A DNA stretch of 64,000 nt from Actinomadura craniellae. Its GTDB lineage: Bacteria > Actinomycetota > Actinomycetes > Streptosporangiales > Streptosporangiaceae. Below are positions 35,185 to 43,833 of this stretch, one piece after another (the first letter of the stretch is position 1; each line of letters starts with the position of its first letter). Location of the stretch: the NCBI RefSeq assembly GCF_003289645.1, contig NZ_QLYX01000008.1, forward strand, positions 144,147-208,146. Reading direction: 5' to 3'. The notes beneath the pieces are model-generated. The model saw only the letters and a program-made list of their open reading frames with translations, did not search any database and was not told the DNA's origin. A program made the translations under genes and the position numbers.

Positions 35185-36984
35185 GTGGGCCGCATCCTGC
35201 TCGTCTTCCGCCTTGTCTCGGCCGACCTGCGCCGGTATCCCGCCCAGGCCGCGATGCTCCTTCTCGCGATAACCGCAGCCACCGCGACGTTGGCCCTCGG
35301 CCTGTCCATGCCCGGGGCGACCGACGCGCTCTACCAGAAGACCAGGGAAGCCACAGCCGGGCCGGACGTGGTCGCGCTCTCCCCCGGCACCGACCAGACC
35401 ACGATCGCGGCCCTGAAGTCGTTGGAACACGCACCCGGGGTGGTCGCGCACAGCGGACCGTACCGCCAGTTCCATACGAAGCTCACGGCGCGCGGTTCCA
35501 CGGCCGCCGCGGTGGTGCAAGTCGCCGATACGACACCGGGTCCGGTAGATCGCCCGCTGGTGACCTCGGGTGGTTGGGTTCGCCCCGGAGGCGCCGTGGT
35601 CGAACGCGGCTTCGCCACGGTTCTGGACGTCGGCGTCGGCGACCACGTCACCGTTGCCGGCCGCTCGTTTCCCATCGTCGGGATCGCCGTGACCGCGGCC
35701 CACCACGTCTACCCGTGGGCGCCGATGATCGGCCCGAACGGCGGGCCGAGTGACGGCGGCGGCCTGGTCTGGCTGGACGAACGGGATACCCGGGCGCTGG
35801 CATCCGCGGATCTCCCGGTGACCTCCTTCATTTACCTGAAACTGAGTGATCCCGACCTGGCCGAGACGATAAATCGGCACAATCCCGCCATAGCCCCGGA
35901 GTTCACGGACACCTGGGTGAACTTCCAATCCTGGCAGTTCATAGCCAGGCAGGATTCCGTCATGCTCCGGGACAGCCAGCCGATCCTGGTCATCGGCAGT
36001 TGGCTGCTCAGCTTCCTGGCCATCGCCGGCGTGACCACGTTGGCGGCAGGGCGTGCCGCCAGGCAAACCCGCCGGGTCGGACTGCTCAAGGCCGTCGGCG
36101 CCACACCCGGCCTCATCGCCGTCGTCCTGCTCGCCGAATACCTGACCCTGGCGCTCCTCGCCGACGCACTGGGCCTGGCGGTCGCACGTCTGGTCGAGCC
36201 CGCCATCACCAATCCCAGCGGCAGCCTGATCACCGCCCCCACCGGTCCTACCGGTGGCACCATCGCCGTCACGACTGTTGTCGCCCTGGCGGTGGCGGCG
36301 CTCACCACCCTCGGCCCGACCCTGCGGGCGCTGCGCGCCGGCACCGTCTCCGCGCTGGCCGACACCGCACACCGGCCCCGACGCCGGGCCTGGCTGACCA
36401 GATCGTCCGCGCTGCTGCCGACCCCCCTCCTGCTCGGACTGCGTCTGATCGCCCGTCGACCTGGCCGCGCCGTCCTGCACGGGTGCAACATCACGACCAC
36501 GCTGATCGCGATCACAGCTCTGTTGATGGTCTACGCCCAGCCCGTGACGGGCTACCCGGGCTCTCCCATGGCGAAGGATCAGCAAACCGCCCAAGGACGC
36601 CACCTGCTGCTGGCCGTCACCGCCGTGGTGATCGTGCTCGCCATCGTGAACACCATCACGATCACCTGGACCACGGCACTGGAAGCCCGGCCGACCATGG
36701 CCATCGCGCGCACACTCGGCGCCACCCCTGGACAGATCACAGCCGGACTGTCCGCCGCCCAACTGGTGCCCACCCTCCCCGGCGCCATCACCGGCATCCC
36801 CCTGGGCCTCGTCCTGTGCTGGCTCTTCACCTCCGGCCCCGGAAAGATGATCATGCCCTCCGTGTGGTGGCTGCTCGGCGCCGCACTCACGACCGTGCTG
36901 GCGACAGCGGTACTCACCGCCATCCCCGCCCGCATCACGGTCCGTCGATCCGTGGCGCGAACACTCAGCGCCGAGTCGGCGTGA
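35185..36984 (+). CDS. FtsX-family ABC transporter permease
   Basis: A 599-residue permease from a GTG start. It has one N-terminal helix (about 20-40), a periplasmic domain of about 200 residues (45-260), three helices (about 268-385), a cytoplasmic linker and a final helix set (about 425-590). The LLKAVGATPGLIAVVLLAEYLTLALLA and ARTLGATPGQITAGLSAAQL loops are FtsX-type hallmarks. It pairs with the preceding ATPase. Confidence 0.87.
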   Translation: MGRILLVFRLVSADLRRYPAQAAMLLLAITAATATLALGLSMPGATDALYQKTREATAGPDVVALSPGTDQTTIAALKSLEHAPGVVAHSGPYRQFHTKLTARGSTAAAVVQVADTTPGPVDRPLVTSGGWVRPGGAVVERGFATVLDVGVGDHVTVAGRSFPIVGIAVTAAHHVYPWAPMIGPNGGPSDGGGLVWLDERDTRALASADLPVTSFIYLKLSDPDLAETINRHNPAIAPEFTDTWVNFQSWQFIARQDSVMLRDSQPILVIGSWLLSFLAIAGVTTLAAGRAARQTRRVGLLKAVGATPGLIAVVLLAEYLTLALLADALGLAVARLVEPAITNPSGSLITAPTGPTGGTIAVTTVVALAVAALTTLGPTLRALRAGTVSALADTAHRPRRRAWLTRSSALLPTPLLLGLRLIARRPGRAVLHGCNITTTLIAITALLMVYAQPVTGYPGSPMAKDQQTAQGRHLLLAVTAVVIVLAIVNTITITWTTALEARPTMAIARTLGATPGQITAGLSAAQLVPTLPGAITGIPLGLVLCWLFTSGPGKMIMPSVWWLLGAALTTVLATAVLTAIPARITVRRSVARTLSAESA

Positions 36985-37069
36985 GCGGCTCGGCTCGCGG
37001 GCTTGTTCTCAGTTCGGATCAAGGGAGCGGTCGCGTCCGCGGCCACCGGTGATCCCGCCGTCCGCCTGG

Positions 37070-38395
37070 TCAGGTGCCGGCGGCCCCGGTGAAGGAGTGC
37101 TCGCTCCACGCCAGGGCCTCGCCCCGGTACTTGGCGACGCGGACGTCCCCGGAGCGGGCGTGCCCCTCGAACAACTCGACCCGGGAGGCCCGGCCGCACA
37201 CCTCGCCGAGCAGGGCGCTGGAGTCGCGGTCCGTCACCTCCTGGTAGGTGACGGTCTTGAGGTACTTGCCGACCCACAGGCCGCCGGTGAAGCGGGCGCT
37301 GCCGCGGGTGGGCAGGACGTGGTTGGTGCCGATGACCTTGTCTCCGTACGACACGCAGGTGCCCTCGCCGAGGAACAGCGCGCCGTAGTCGCGCATCTTC
37401 TCCAGGGCCCGCCGCGGCTCGCGGGTGAGGACCTGCACGTGCTCGGAGGCGAAGGTGTCGGCCACGGCGAACGCCTCGTCCAGGTCGTCCACCACGAGGA
37501 CCTGCCCGTGGTCGCGCCAGGCGGGCGCGGCGAAGTCCCGGGTCGGCATGTCGCCGAGGATCCGTTCCACGTGGGCCATCGCCGCGCGCGCCACCCGCTC
37601 GCTGGTGCTGACCAGCACCGCGGGTGAGTCGGGGCCGTGCTCGGCCTGGCTGAGCAGGTCCACCGCCACGACGAACGGGTCGGCGTGCTCGTCGGCGATC
37701 ACCAGGATCTCGGTCGGCCCGGCGAACAGGTCGATGCCGACCTCGCCGAACAGTTGCCGCTTGGCCTCGGCGACGTAGGCGTTGCCCGGCCCGGCGATCA
37801 GGTCCACGCGCTCGACGGACTCGGTGCCGATCGCCAGGGCCGCCATCGCCTGGACCCCGCCCAGGATGTGGATCTCGTCGGCGCCGGCCAGGTGCATGGC
37901 GGCGACGGTGGCGGCGGGCACCTGCCCGCGGATCGGCGGGGTGCAGGCCACGACCCGGGACACGCCGGCGACCTTCGCGGTCACGATCGTCATGTGCGCG
38001 GACGCGGTGAGCGGGTACCGGCCGCCCGGCACGTACGCGCCGACCGCGCGGACCGGCACGTTGCGCTGGCCCAGGCGCACGCCGGGCAGCGTCTCGACCT
38101 CGAAGTCGCTGATCGAGGCGCGTTGCCGCTCCGCGAACCGCCGCACCTGCGCCTGGACCCACTCGATGTCCTCGATGACCTGCCGGGGCACCCCGGCGAC
38201 GATCTCGGCGATCTGCTCGGGGGAGAGCCGGAAGGCGGGCGGGGACCAGTCGTCGAACTTCGCGGAGTACTCGCGGACCGCGGCGTCCCCGCGGGCCCGG
38301 ATCTCGCCGAGGATGTCGCGCACCGTCGCGGCGACGCGGTCGTCGTCCGCGGCGACCCGGTCGCGGGAGACGGCTTCCTTGAGATAGGTGATCAT
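37070..38395 (-). CDS. Histidinol-dehydrogenase-family oxidoreductase (orphan HisD paralogue)
   Basis: A 441-residue HisD-fold enzyme. Zinc ligands are seen in LLSQAEHGPDS (Gln and His), and the catalytic region in FASEHVQVLT (Glu-His). It stands alone, away from any his operon and next to a divergent LysR gene. The C-terminal GSARFTGGLWVGKYLKTVTYQEV differs from the biosynthetic HisD ending. Such orphans include dihydroxypropanesulfonate/sulfolactate dehydrogenases, so a catabolic NAD-dependent polyol or sulfonate oxidation is possible but unproven. ATG 38395 is chosen because residues before it are not family-like. Confidence 0.82.
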   Translation of the reverse strand: MITYLKEAVSRDRVAADDDRVAATVRDILGEIRARGDAAVREYSAKFDDWSPPAFRLSPEQIAEIVAGVPRQVIEDIEWVQAQVRRFAERQRASISDFEVETLPGVRLGQRNVPVRAVGAYVPGGRYPLTASAHMTIVTAKVAGVSRVVACTPPIRGQVPAATVAAMHLAGADEIHILGGVQAMAALAIGTESVERVDLIAGPGNAYVAEAKRQLFGEVGIDLFAGPTEILVIADEHADPFVVAVDLLSQAEHGPDSPAVLVSTSERVARAAMAHVERILGDMPTRDFAAPAWRDHGQVLVVDDLDEAFAVADTFASEHVQVLTREPRRALEKMRDYGALFLGEGTCVSYGDKVIGTNHVLPTRGSARFTGGLWVGKYLKTVTYQEVTDRDSSALLGEVCGRASRVELFEGHARSGDVRVAKYRGEALAWSEHSFTGAAGT

Positions 38396-38504
38396 TTCAT
38401 CCTCGCGTGCAGGTGGCGGGCTCGTCCGCGGGCGCCTGGAGCATCCCCCTGGAAGGCTAGGCAACCCGAAAGGACAGGACTAGCCTGAGTTGTCCCGCAC
38501 TTCC

Positions 38505-38521
38505 CATAGGGTCACCCTATG
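38505..38521. promoter_or_regulatory. Dyad covering the LysR start codon
   Basis: CATAGGGT-C-ACCCTATG is a perfect 8-bp inverted repeat with a 1-bp centre, and its last three bases are the ATG of the LysR gene. A second, looser dyad GGACA (38472-38476) / TGTCC (38491-38495) lies upstream. The 17-bp site could be an autoregulatory operator acting on an apparently leaderless or short-leader message. Confidence 0.6.
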
Positions 38522-39451
38522 ACCCTGAACCAGCTCCGCGCGTTCCTCCTCGCGGTGCGCACCGGATCGTTCACCGCGGCGGCGGCCGAGCTGAAGATGG
38601 CCCAGGCGTCGGTGTCGGAACTCGTCCGCCGGATGGAGGACGAGTCCGGGATGCTGCTGTTCGTCCGCGGCGGCCGCCGGCTCGTGCTGACCCCCGCCGG
38701 GGCCGAACTGCTGCCCTACGCCGAGCGGGCGGTCTCGTCGGTGGACGAGGGCCGCCAGGTGCTGAAGTCGATCGGTTCCCTGGACGGCGGTGCCGTGACC
38801 TTCGGCCTGCTGCGCAACGCCTCCTACTACCTGATGCCGGACCTGGCGCAGCAGTTCCACGAGGCGCATCCGAACGTGCGGTTGAAGCTGGTCGGCCAGA
38901 GCTCCGGAGAGGTCGCCGCGGCCGTGTCTGCGGGCGAACTGGAGGCCGGCCTCGTCGTGCTCCCCGTGGATGACACCGGGCTGAAGGTCACGCCACTGAT
39001 CCGCGACGAGGTGCTCTACGCCAGTGCCGACCCCGGCAGGCTGGCCGTGCCCATGGACCTCCGCCGGATGGTGGCGGCCGACCTGGTCATGTACGACGCC
39101 CGCTACGGCTGGGCCGCCCCGACCCGCCGCCAGCTGGCCGAACGCGCCCAGCTGGAGGGCCTGAAGATCGAACCGATCATCGAGGTGGAACACGTCGAGT
39201 CGGCGCTGAAACTCGTTGCGCGCGGCGTCGGCGACACCGTCATCCCGCGTGCGGTCGCGGACAGCCCGTCCTGCCCGCCCGAGGTGCGCACCGTCCCGTT
39301 CGCCGAACCCCTGTACGACACGATCGCGTTCGTCCAGCGCGCCTCCTCGGCGCTGTCCCCGGGCGCCCGCGAGCTGGCCCGGCGGGCACGCAGCACCCTG
39401 CTGGCCAGGATCACCGACCCGGCGCAGCGCGTCCACCCGGTGCCCGGCTGA
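38519..39451 (+). CDS. LysR-family regulator
   Basis: A 310-residue LysR protein with the N-terminal HTH MTLNQLRAFLLAVRTGSFTAAAAELKMAQASVSELVRRME and the periplasmic-binding-like effector domain after about residue 90. It is divergent from the HisD-like dehydrogenase and probably controls it. There is no usable ribosome binding site before the ATG, which sits in a dyad. Confidence 0.9.
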   Translation: MTLNQLRAFLLAVRTGSFTAAAAELKMAQASVSELVRRMEDESGMLLFVRGGRRLVLTPAGAELLPYAERAVSSVDEGRQVLKSIGSLDGGAVTFGLLRNASYYLMPDLAQQFHEAHPNVRLKLVGQSSGEVAAAVSAGELEAGLVVLPVDDTGLKVTPLIRDEVLYASADPGRLAVPMDLRRMVAADLVMYDARYGWAAPTRRQLAERAQLEGLKIEPIIEVEHVESALKLVARGVGDTVIPRAVADSPSCPPEVRTVPFAEPLYDTIAFVQRASSALSPGARELARRARSTLLARITDPAQRVHPVPG

Positions 39452-39651
39452 CCGGGTCCGGCGCCGGTGCGGTCGACGGCAAGGCGCTCCCCGGCCTGCT
39501 CGTGGAGACCGCCCGCGGGCTGGGCATCCCCTCACCCGAGCAGCCGAGCCTGACCGACCGGGACCAGACCGTCGGCGACCACCAGGTCGCTTTCCACGCC
39601 CTGACCCGCACCGAGAACCCCTGGGCGACGCCGTTACGGGGAGAGGTCTAG
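39452..39651 (+). pseudogene. Start-less coding remnant
   Basis: An open frame of about 66 codons with strong third-position GC and protein-like composition (segments such as KALPGLLVETARGLGIP and DHQVAFHALTRTENPW) ends in TAG at 39651. It has no start codon of its own and cannot be read from the LysR gene before it. Its end overlaps the 3' end of the convergent LysR gene. It looks like the C-terminal piece of a decayed gene; I do not recognise the family with confidence. Confidence 0.35.
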
Positions 39652-40563
39652 CGGGGTGTTCGGTGAGATCTGGTCGACGGCGGTGCGGGCCGATGCCGTC
39701 GGCGCGGCCGCCCGGGTGAGAGCGTCCAGCACGGCGGTGACGGCGGGCGGGTCGGGCGGGTCGCCGTAGGTGGCGGCGTGGATCTGCCGGCGGAAGCCGG
39801 TGAGTTCGGTGGCGTGGACGTCCGGCCGGCGGTGGGCTTGCAGTGCGAGGCCAGGCAGGGTGGTGACACCGATGCCGGCGGCGACGAGGGCTTGCACGAC
39901 GACCATGTCGTCGCTGTGCGAGGTGATGCGTGGGGTGAAGCCCTCGTGCCGGCACATGGCGGTCAGCTCGTTCTGGCACCGTTCGCAGCCGCCGATCCAG
40001 GCGGAGTGGCGGTGGTTCGCGAGGTTGTCGTCGGGGCGCCGGCTGATGAGGTAGATCGGGTCGTCGCCGATGTGGACGAGGCGGAATCCCTCGTCCTCGA
40101 GCGGGGCGTCGGCGTGGCGGAAGACGAGTGCGACGTCGATCTCGCCGTGGCGCAGCATCTGTAGCGCTTCGACGGGGTGGCGGTCGAAGAGGCTCAGCTG
40201 AAGTCCCGGGTGGGCCTGGGTCAGCGAGGCGGCCGCCTTCGGCACGATCGTGCTCAGCGTGGACGCGTTGGAGGCCAGCCGGACCCGCCCCGCCTGCAGG
40301 CCGACCTGCGCCGCGAGCTCGTTGGCCGCCGCGTCGACCCGTCCGATGATCTCGGCGGCCCGGTTGGCCAGCAGTTGCCCTTCCGGCGTCAACCGGATTC
40401 CGCGACCGATCCGCTGGACGAGTTTGACGCCGGCGGCCGCTTCCAGGCGGGACAGGTGGTGGCTCACCGACGGCTGGGAGTAGTGCAGCTCTCGTGCCGC
40501 TTCGGTCACCGAGCCGTGCCGGGCCACCGCGGCCAGGACCTTGAGCTGGACCAGGTTGAGCAT
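39634..40563 (-). CDS. LysR-family regulator
   Basis: A 309-residue LysR protein: HTH LVQLKVLAAVARHGSVTEAARELHYSQPSVSHHLSRLE at residues 4-41, then an effector-binding domain containing DIALV-like EIDVALVFRH and GIGVTTLP. It is divergent from the DHFR-like reductase gene, with AT-rich dyads between them, and probably regulates that gene. Confidence 0.9.
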   Translation of the reverse strand: MLNLVQLKVLAAVARHGSVTEAARELHYSQPSVSHHLSRLEAAAGVKLVQRIGRGIRLTPEGQLLANRAAEIIGRVDAAANELAAQVGLQAGRVRLASNASTLSTIVPKAAASLTQAHPGLQLSLFDRHPVEALQMLRHGEIDVALVFRHADAPLEDEGFRLVHIGDDPIYLISRRPDDNLANHRHSAWIGGCERCQNELTAMCRHEGFTPRITSHSDDMVVVQALVAAGIGVTTLPGLALQAHRRPDVHATELTGFRRQIHAATYGDPPDPPAVTAVLDALTRAAAPTASARTAVDQISPNTPLDLSP

Positions 40564-40565
40564 TC

Positions 40566-40641
40566 ATCAAGAATATCAATGATAGTTCCGGATAGTTGGC
40601 ATTAGACGTTATGTCATGTCTGCTCCATGCTGATTCTTGAT
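40566..40641. promoter_or_regulatory. LysR-type sites between divergent genes
   Basis: TATCA-A-TGATA (40574-40584) is a perfect dyad of the LysR T-N11-A kind. ATCAAGAAT (40566-40574) and its complement ATTCTTGAT (40633-40641) flank the divergent promoter region 58 bp apart. Paired distant sites are common for LysR tetramers. Confidence 0.5.
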
Positions 40642-40693
40642 AGGAAGCGCACCGCGAAGGCGACAGCAGGGTCGCCCCGAGGAGGACACGGCG

Positions 40694-41314
40694 ATGACCG
40701 CACGCACGGGCAAGGTGACCTGCGACCTCTCGATCTCGGTCGACGGGTACTCGGCCGGGCTCGACCAGACCGAGGAGCGCCCGTTCGGCGCCGACGGCGG
40801 CGACGGCTGGGGCGACAAGCTGCACGCCTGGTACGTCGAAAACCCCGAGGAGCACCGGGCCGAACTGGACCGGATGACGGCGGCCAAGGCGTTCATCATG
40901 GGCCGCAACATGTTCGGCCCAGTGCGCGGCGAGTGGGACCGGCAGTGGACCGGCTGGTGGGGCGACAACCCGCCGTACCACGCCCCGGTCTTCGTGCTCA
41001 CCCACCACCCGCGCGACCCGCAGCCGATGGACGGCGGCACCACGTTCCACTTCGTCACCGACGGAATCGAATCCGCACTGATCCGCGCACGCGAAGCGGC
41101 CGGAGGCGGCGACATCTCCGTCCATGGCGGAGCGACCACCGTCAACCAGTACCTCGCCGCCGGCCTGATCGACGAGCTGCGGCTACACATCGTGCCGATC
41201 ACGCTCGGCGCCGGCACGCGGCTGTTCGACGGCGTCCCGGCACTGAACCTCGAGCAGGTGGAGTCGCGAGCGGCCGGCTCGGTCACGCACCTGACCTACC
41301 GCGTGCTGCCCTGA
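40694..41314 (+). CDS. Dihydrofolate-reductase-family protein (RibD C-terminal type)
   Basis: A 206-residue reductase-fold protein. KVTCDLSISVDGYSAG is the first strand and loop, KAFIMGRNMFG follows, GGDISVHGGATTVNQYLAAGLIDELRLHIVPITLGAGTRLF is the C-terminal signature. It starts at ATG 40694 behind GAGGAGG. Its substrate is not known. The divergent LysR gene is the likely regulator. Confidence 0.85.
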   Translation: MTARTGKVTCDLSISVDGYSAGLDQTEERPFGADGGDGWGDKLHAWYVENPEEHRAELDRMTAAKAFIMGRNMFGPVRGEWDRQWTGWWGDNPPYHAPVFVLTHHPRDPQPMDGGTTFHFVTDGIESALIRAREAAGGGDISVHGGATTVNQYLAAGLIDELRLHIVPITLGAGTRLFDGVPALNLEQVESRAAGSVTHLTYRVLP

Positions 41315-41385
41315 CCCCGAGCAGGACAGCACGGGCAGAGCCGGCGGCTCAGCACTCGGTTCACCGCACGTTTAGGGGGATCATA

Positions 41386-41988
41386 ATGAAACCCGATGGC
41401 GCCTTGCAGACCTTCATCGACGACGTGGAGTCCGTGCTCAGCACTACCGACGACGAGCACGAGATCACCCAGCGGGTCGCGGAGCGGCTGTCCGCCCTAC
41501 TGGCCGGCGGCTACCGGCTCCCACCCGAGGTCACCCAGCCGTCGGACGAGCACCATGTCAACTACCCCCTCCACATCGCCCCCGACAACGGCTGGTCATT
41601 GGCCGCCGTTGTTTGGAACGCAGGTCAACGCACACCCGTGCACGGACACGAGACATGGGGCGTCGCCGGCATCTACTCAGGATCCGAACACGAGTTCCGC
41701 TACGCCAAACCCACGGCCGCCGAGCCGGGCAGGCCCCTCACCCCGGCCGGCGAGCACGTGTGGGAACGCGGACAGGTCACCGTGTGCTGCACGACCGACG
41801 ACGACGTCCACGCCGTCGCGGCCGTCGGCGACACACCCACCGTCGGCATCCACGTCTACGGAGCCGACATCGGCACCATCGAACGGCGGTCGTACGACCC
41901 GGCGACCGGAGCGGTCCGATGGTTCGTCTCCGGCTGGAACACCCCGGCAGCCGACAGCGGCCATCCCCAGCCATCGAGCGACCGGTAA
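41386..41988 (+). CDS. Cysteine-dioxygenase-like cupin
   Basis: A 200-residue cupin. The iron-binding HGHETWG (two His, about residues 86-88) and the downstream His in VGIHVYGADIG fit the three-His site of thiol dioxygenases such as cysteine or 3-mercaptopropionate dioxygenase. The N-terminal 45 residues are helical. It lies 71 bp after the DHFR-like gene, possibly in the same unit. Substrate choice cannot be made from sequence. Confidence 0.78.
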   Translation: MKPDGALQTFIDDVESVLSTTDDEHEITQRVAERLSALLAGGYRLPPEVTQPSDEHHVNYPLHIAPDNGWSLAAVVWNAGQRTPVHGHETWGVAGIYSGSEHEFRYAKPTAAEPGRPLTPAGEHVWERGQVTVCCTTDDDVHAVAAVGDTPTVGIHVYGADIGTIERRSYDPATGAVRWFVSGWNTPAADSGHPQPSSDR

Positions 41989-42244
41989 TTATTCACGCCG
42001 GGCCAGATGGGCTCCGCCCTAGCACGAACAGCCTCTTCCCCACAGCGACCTACCGGTCACCTCAGGTCGGCTGTCCGCGGCTACAGGTTGCGTCCGTGGA
42101 GGTGGTGTATGAGTTTGACCTGGCTGGAAACCACTCTGTGGGCCGAGTTTCCCATTCCGAGCGGTACAGCCATCCACAGCGATCGTCACGGCTTTGTGAT
42201 GTGATTAAGCCCTCTGGGCCGCCGACTTCCTCGACTCTTGGTGT

Positions 42245-42691
42245 ATGGCAGGAACAGAATCCGCTGAGTCTGATCTGACGACCGCTCTAAACCATGCATG
42301 GGCCTGGTATGAGATGAGCATGAATCATCGATTCCAGATGGCAAATTTCTATCTTCTGATCGTCGCAGGCAACTTTGCGGCCTATATTGCCGCTATCCAG
42401 GCCAAGCTGCACTTGGTGGCGGGATTTGTTGCCTTGATGGCTGCACTTTCTGTAGTGATCTACATAATTTTGGCTCGACGTGCACGGGAGCGACTGGCGA
42501 CGGCGTCTGTCCCGCTTAAGGAAATCCAGAGCCGCCTGGCTACTAGCCTAGGTATTGACGGGCTCCGAATGATCGAAAAAGTCAGTTCCGCTCCTCGCTG
42601 GCGAAGGACATCCTGGATCGGCAGTGGAATGTGTGGTGTGGTCGCTACTGTCTTCCTGACCGCAGCTGCTTATGCGTTCGCGCATAGCTGA
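42245..42691 (+). CDS. Small membrane protein, about three helices
   Basis: A 148-residue protein with hydrophobic helices near residues 30-55, 58-78 and 122-145 and a cytoplasmic linker rich in Arg. The HAWAWYEMSMNHRFQMANFYLLIV motif (His/Trp then Asn/Phe-rich) recalls small RipA/DUF-type inner-membrane proteins, but I cannot assign it. GC content drops here, so this marks the left edge of the accessory region. No gene is seen in 41989-42244. Confidence 0.65.
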   Translation: MAGTESAESDLTTALNHAWAWYEMSMNHRFQMANFYLLIVAGNFAAYIAAIQAKLHLVAGFVALMAALSVVIYIILARRARERLATASVPLKEIQSRLATSLGIDGLRMIEKVSSAPRWRRTSWIGSGMCGVVATVFLTAAAYAFAHS

Positions 42692-42803
42692 TCAAGATCA
42701 CCCCTAGCGGTTGGCTGATACGGTCCGGCGGGACTGGACAGGGCAGGCGCCGTACACTCAATCCTCACCACGCAGCGCCGTTTCAGCCCCGGCAGCGCTG
42801 GCG

Positions 42804-43358
42804 TTAACAGCGGTCAGGGTGGTGCGGCGGGTTCGCAAGGCCAGTCGCGGGTGGTCTGGGTACGGAATCTTGTGCGGCTTGCAGGTCGCTGCGGCTCAGT
42901 ACCGGGCATCCGATGATTTCGGGCAGCACGGCCCGTTGCCTGTCGGTCAGCTCGTTGAAGAAGACAATGACCCTGGCATGGGTCCTCATGCGGGCCTCGG
43001 CCATCTCGCGTACCTTGCCCGTGCTCATCAGCGTCCGTGAGGAGTAGGGCCGGTCCATGTTCGCCTTCCCACCGGGCGCCCCGCCTTTCTTGCCACCCGA
43101 AATCCCTCGGCGCTGAACGAATCGCCCGGCGACCCTACCTCCCCGTGCGGAGACCTCGGCGGCAAGCGCATCCATGAGATCAACGTGATCCTTGCACTTG
43201 GCAGAGAACAGACCCGCGATCAACACATCGGCTCCGGCCACCAGGTCCCCAGCGTCTTTTATCGCAGGAGGCACCAAGACCACACGGCGCTGGCTGCCGA
43301 CCCTCCGCGAATGATGCCTATGACCCATGCGCCCCACGGTAAGCAAGCCCTCGACCAC
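42804..43358 (-). CDS. Standalone HflX N-terminal-like domain protein
   Basis: A 184-residue protein resembling the N-terminal glycine-loop domain of the GTPase HflX: VAGRFVQRRG, then YSSRTLMSTGKVREMAEA, VIVFFNELTDRQRAVLPEIIGCPVLSRSDL, which aligns with the HflX pattern of QRR, SGKV-EL, and L-xxQ-x-L-E--xG--V-DR. The GTPase G-domain is absent, so it is either a truncated HflX or a domain-only protein. GTG 43358 is used as start; ATG 43328 is possible. It is the last gene before the tRNA-att array. Confidence 0.6.
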   Translation of the reverse strand: MVEGLLTVGRMGHRHHSRRVGSQRRVVLVPPAIKDAGDLVAGADVLIAGLFSAKCKDHVDLMDALAAEVSARGGRVAGRFVQRRGISGGKKGGAPGGKANMDRPYSSRTLMSTGKVREMAEARMRTHARVIVFFNELTDRQRAVLPEIIGCPVLSRSDLQAAQDSVPRPPATGLANPPHHPDRC

Positions 43359-43687
43359 TGACGAGTGAATTTTCAGCAGGACGGCTACCGCCCTGCACTC
43401 CCAGCTTGGGAAATCACCACCTATGGTTACCCTGACCTGCGGTCCTTTGACTTACGGCCACGCGTGGCTCTCCCCGTCGACGACCGTACGTGACCGCTGC
43501 GGCCCGCTCTGATGGGCACGTAACGGGCACGCCGCTCACGTTCGGACAGACCCGGAGTGCTCACTGAATCGAGTCCATGCCCTGGTCGCTGGACCTGCTT
43601 GAGCGTGACCATGTCCCGCACTTGCTGGACCGGAGCTCCGTGGTTTGCGGCGTCAGGTGTGACCGTCCGCCGACTGGCCTCATCACG
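43359..43687. other. Intergenic region left of the att array
   Basis: About 330 bases without a convincing gene. It includes CAGCTTGGGAA at 43402-43412, a short motif that recurs at 47283-47293 and 50917-50927, and GC-mixed sequence that looks like decayed element DNA. Confidence 0.4.
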
Positions 43688-43781
43688 GTTGCCGTCAACG
43701 AAAAGACCCCGGGCAATGATCGCTCGGGGTCTTCTAGCTGTTCAGGGGCGGTGGGCAGGGGTGGGGTCGAACCGCCGACCT
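43688..43781 (-). repeat. tRNA-Phe 3'-half att copy 1 (truncated)
   Basis: Arm-like GTTGCCGTC (43688-43696), a hairpin (AAGACCCCG 43703-43711 / CGGGGTCTT 43725-43733), and then 32 of the 44 bases of the tRNA-Phe 3'-half core (43750-43781). The core breaks off where the sequence turns into hicA, so this junction has been rearranged. Confidence 0.8.
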
Positions 43782-43833
43782 CCTCCAGTGCCTTGATTAC
43801 TTCCGTCCCGGAGACCACGGGTAGTGGTGGCAT
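43782..43833 (-). pseudogene. hicA: hicA remnant, first ~17 codons
   Basis: From ATG 43833 the frame gives MPPLPVVSGTEVIKALEEV, nearly identical to the start of the intact HicA at 49800-50024, and then passes into tRNA-derived att sequence. The catalytic His region (GSHH) and the rest of the dsRBD-like fold are missing, so no active toxin can be made. The break lies at short shared sequence (CCAGTGCC with preceding CCT) between hicA and the core. Confidence 0.8.

Noticed and set aside
23443..36984. The two ATPase-FtsX units as one duplicated locus
   Set aside because: The ATPases are alike only at family level and the permeases differ in size (443 versus 599 residues) and domain plan, so they are separate systems.
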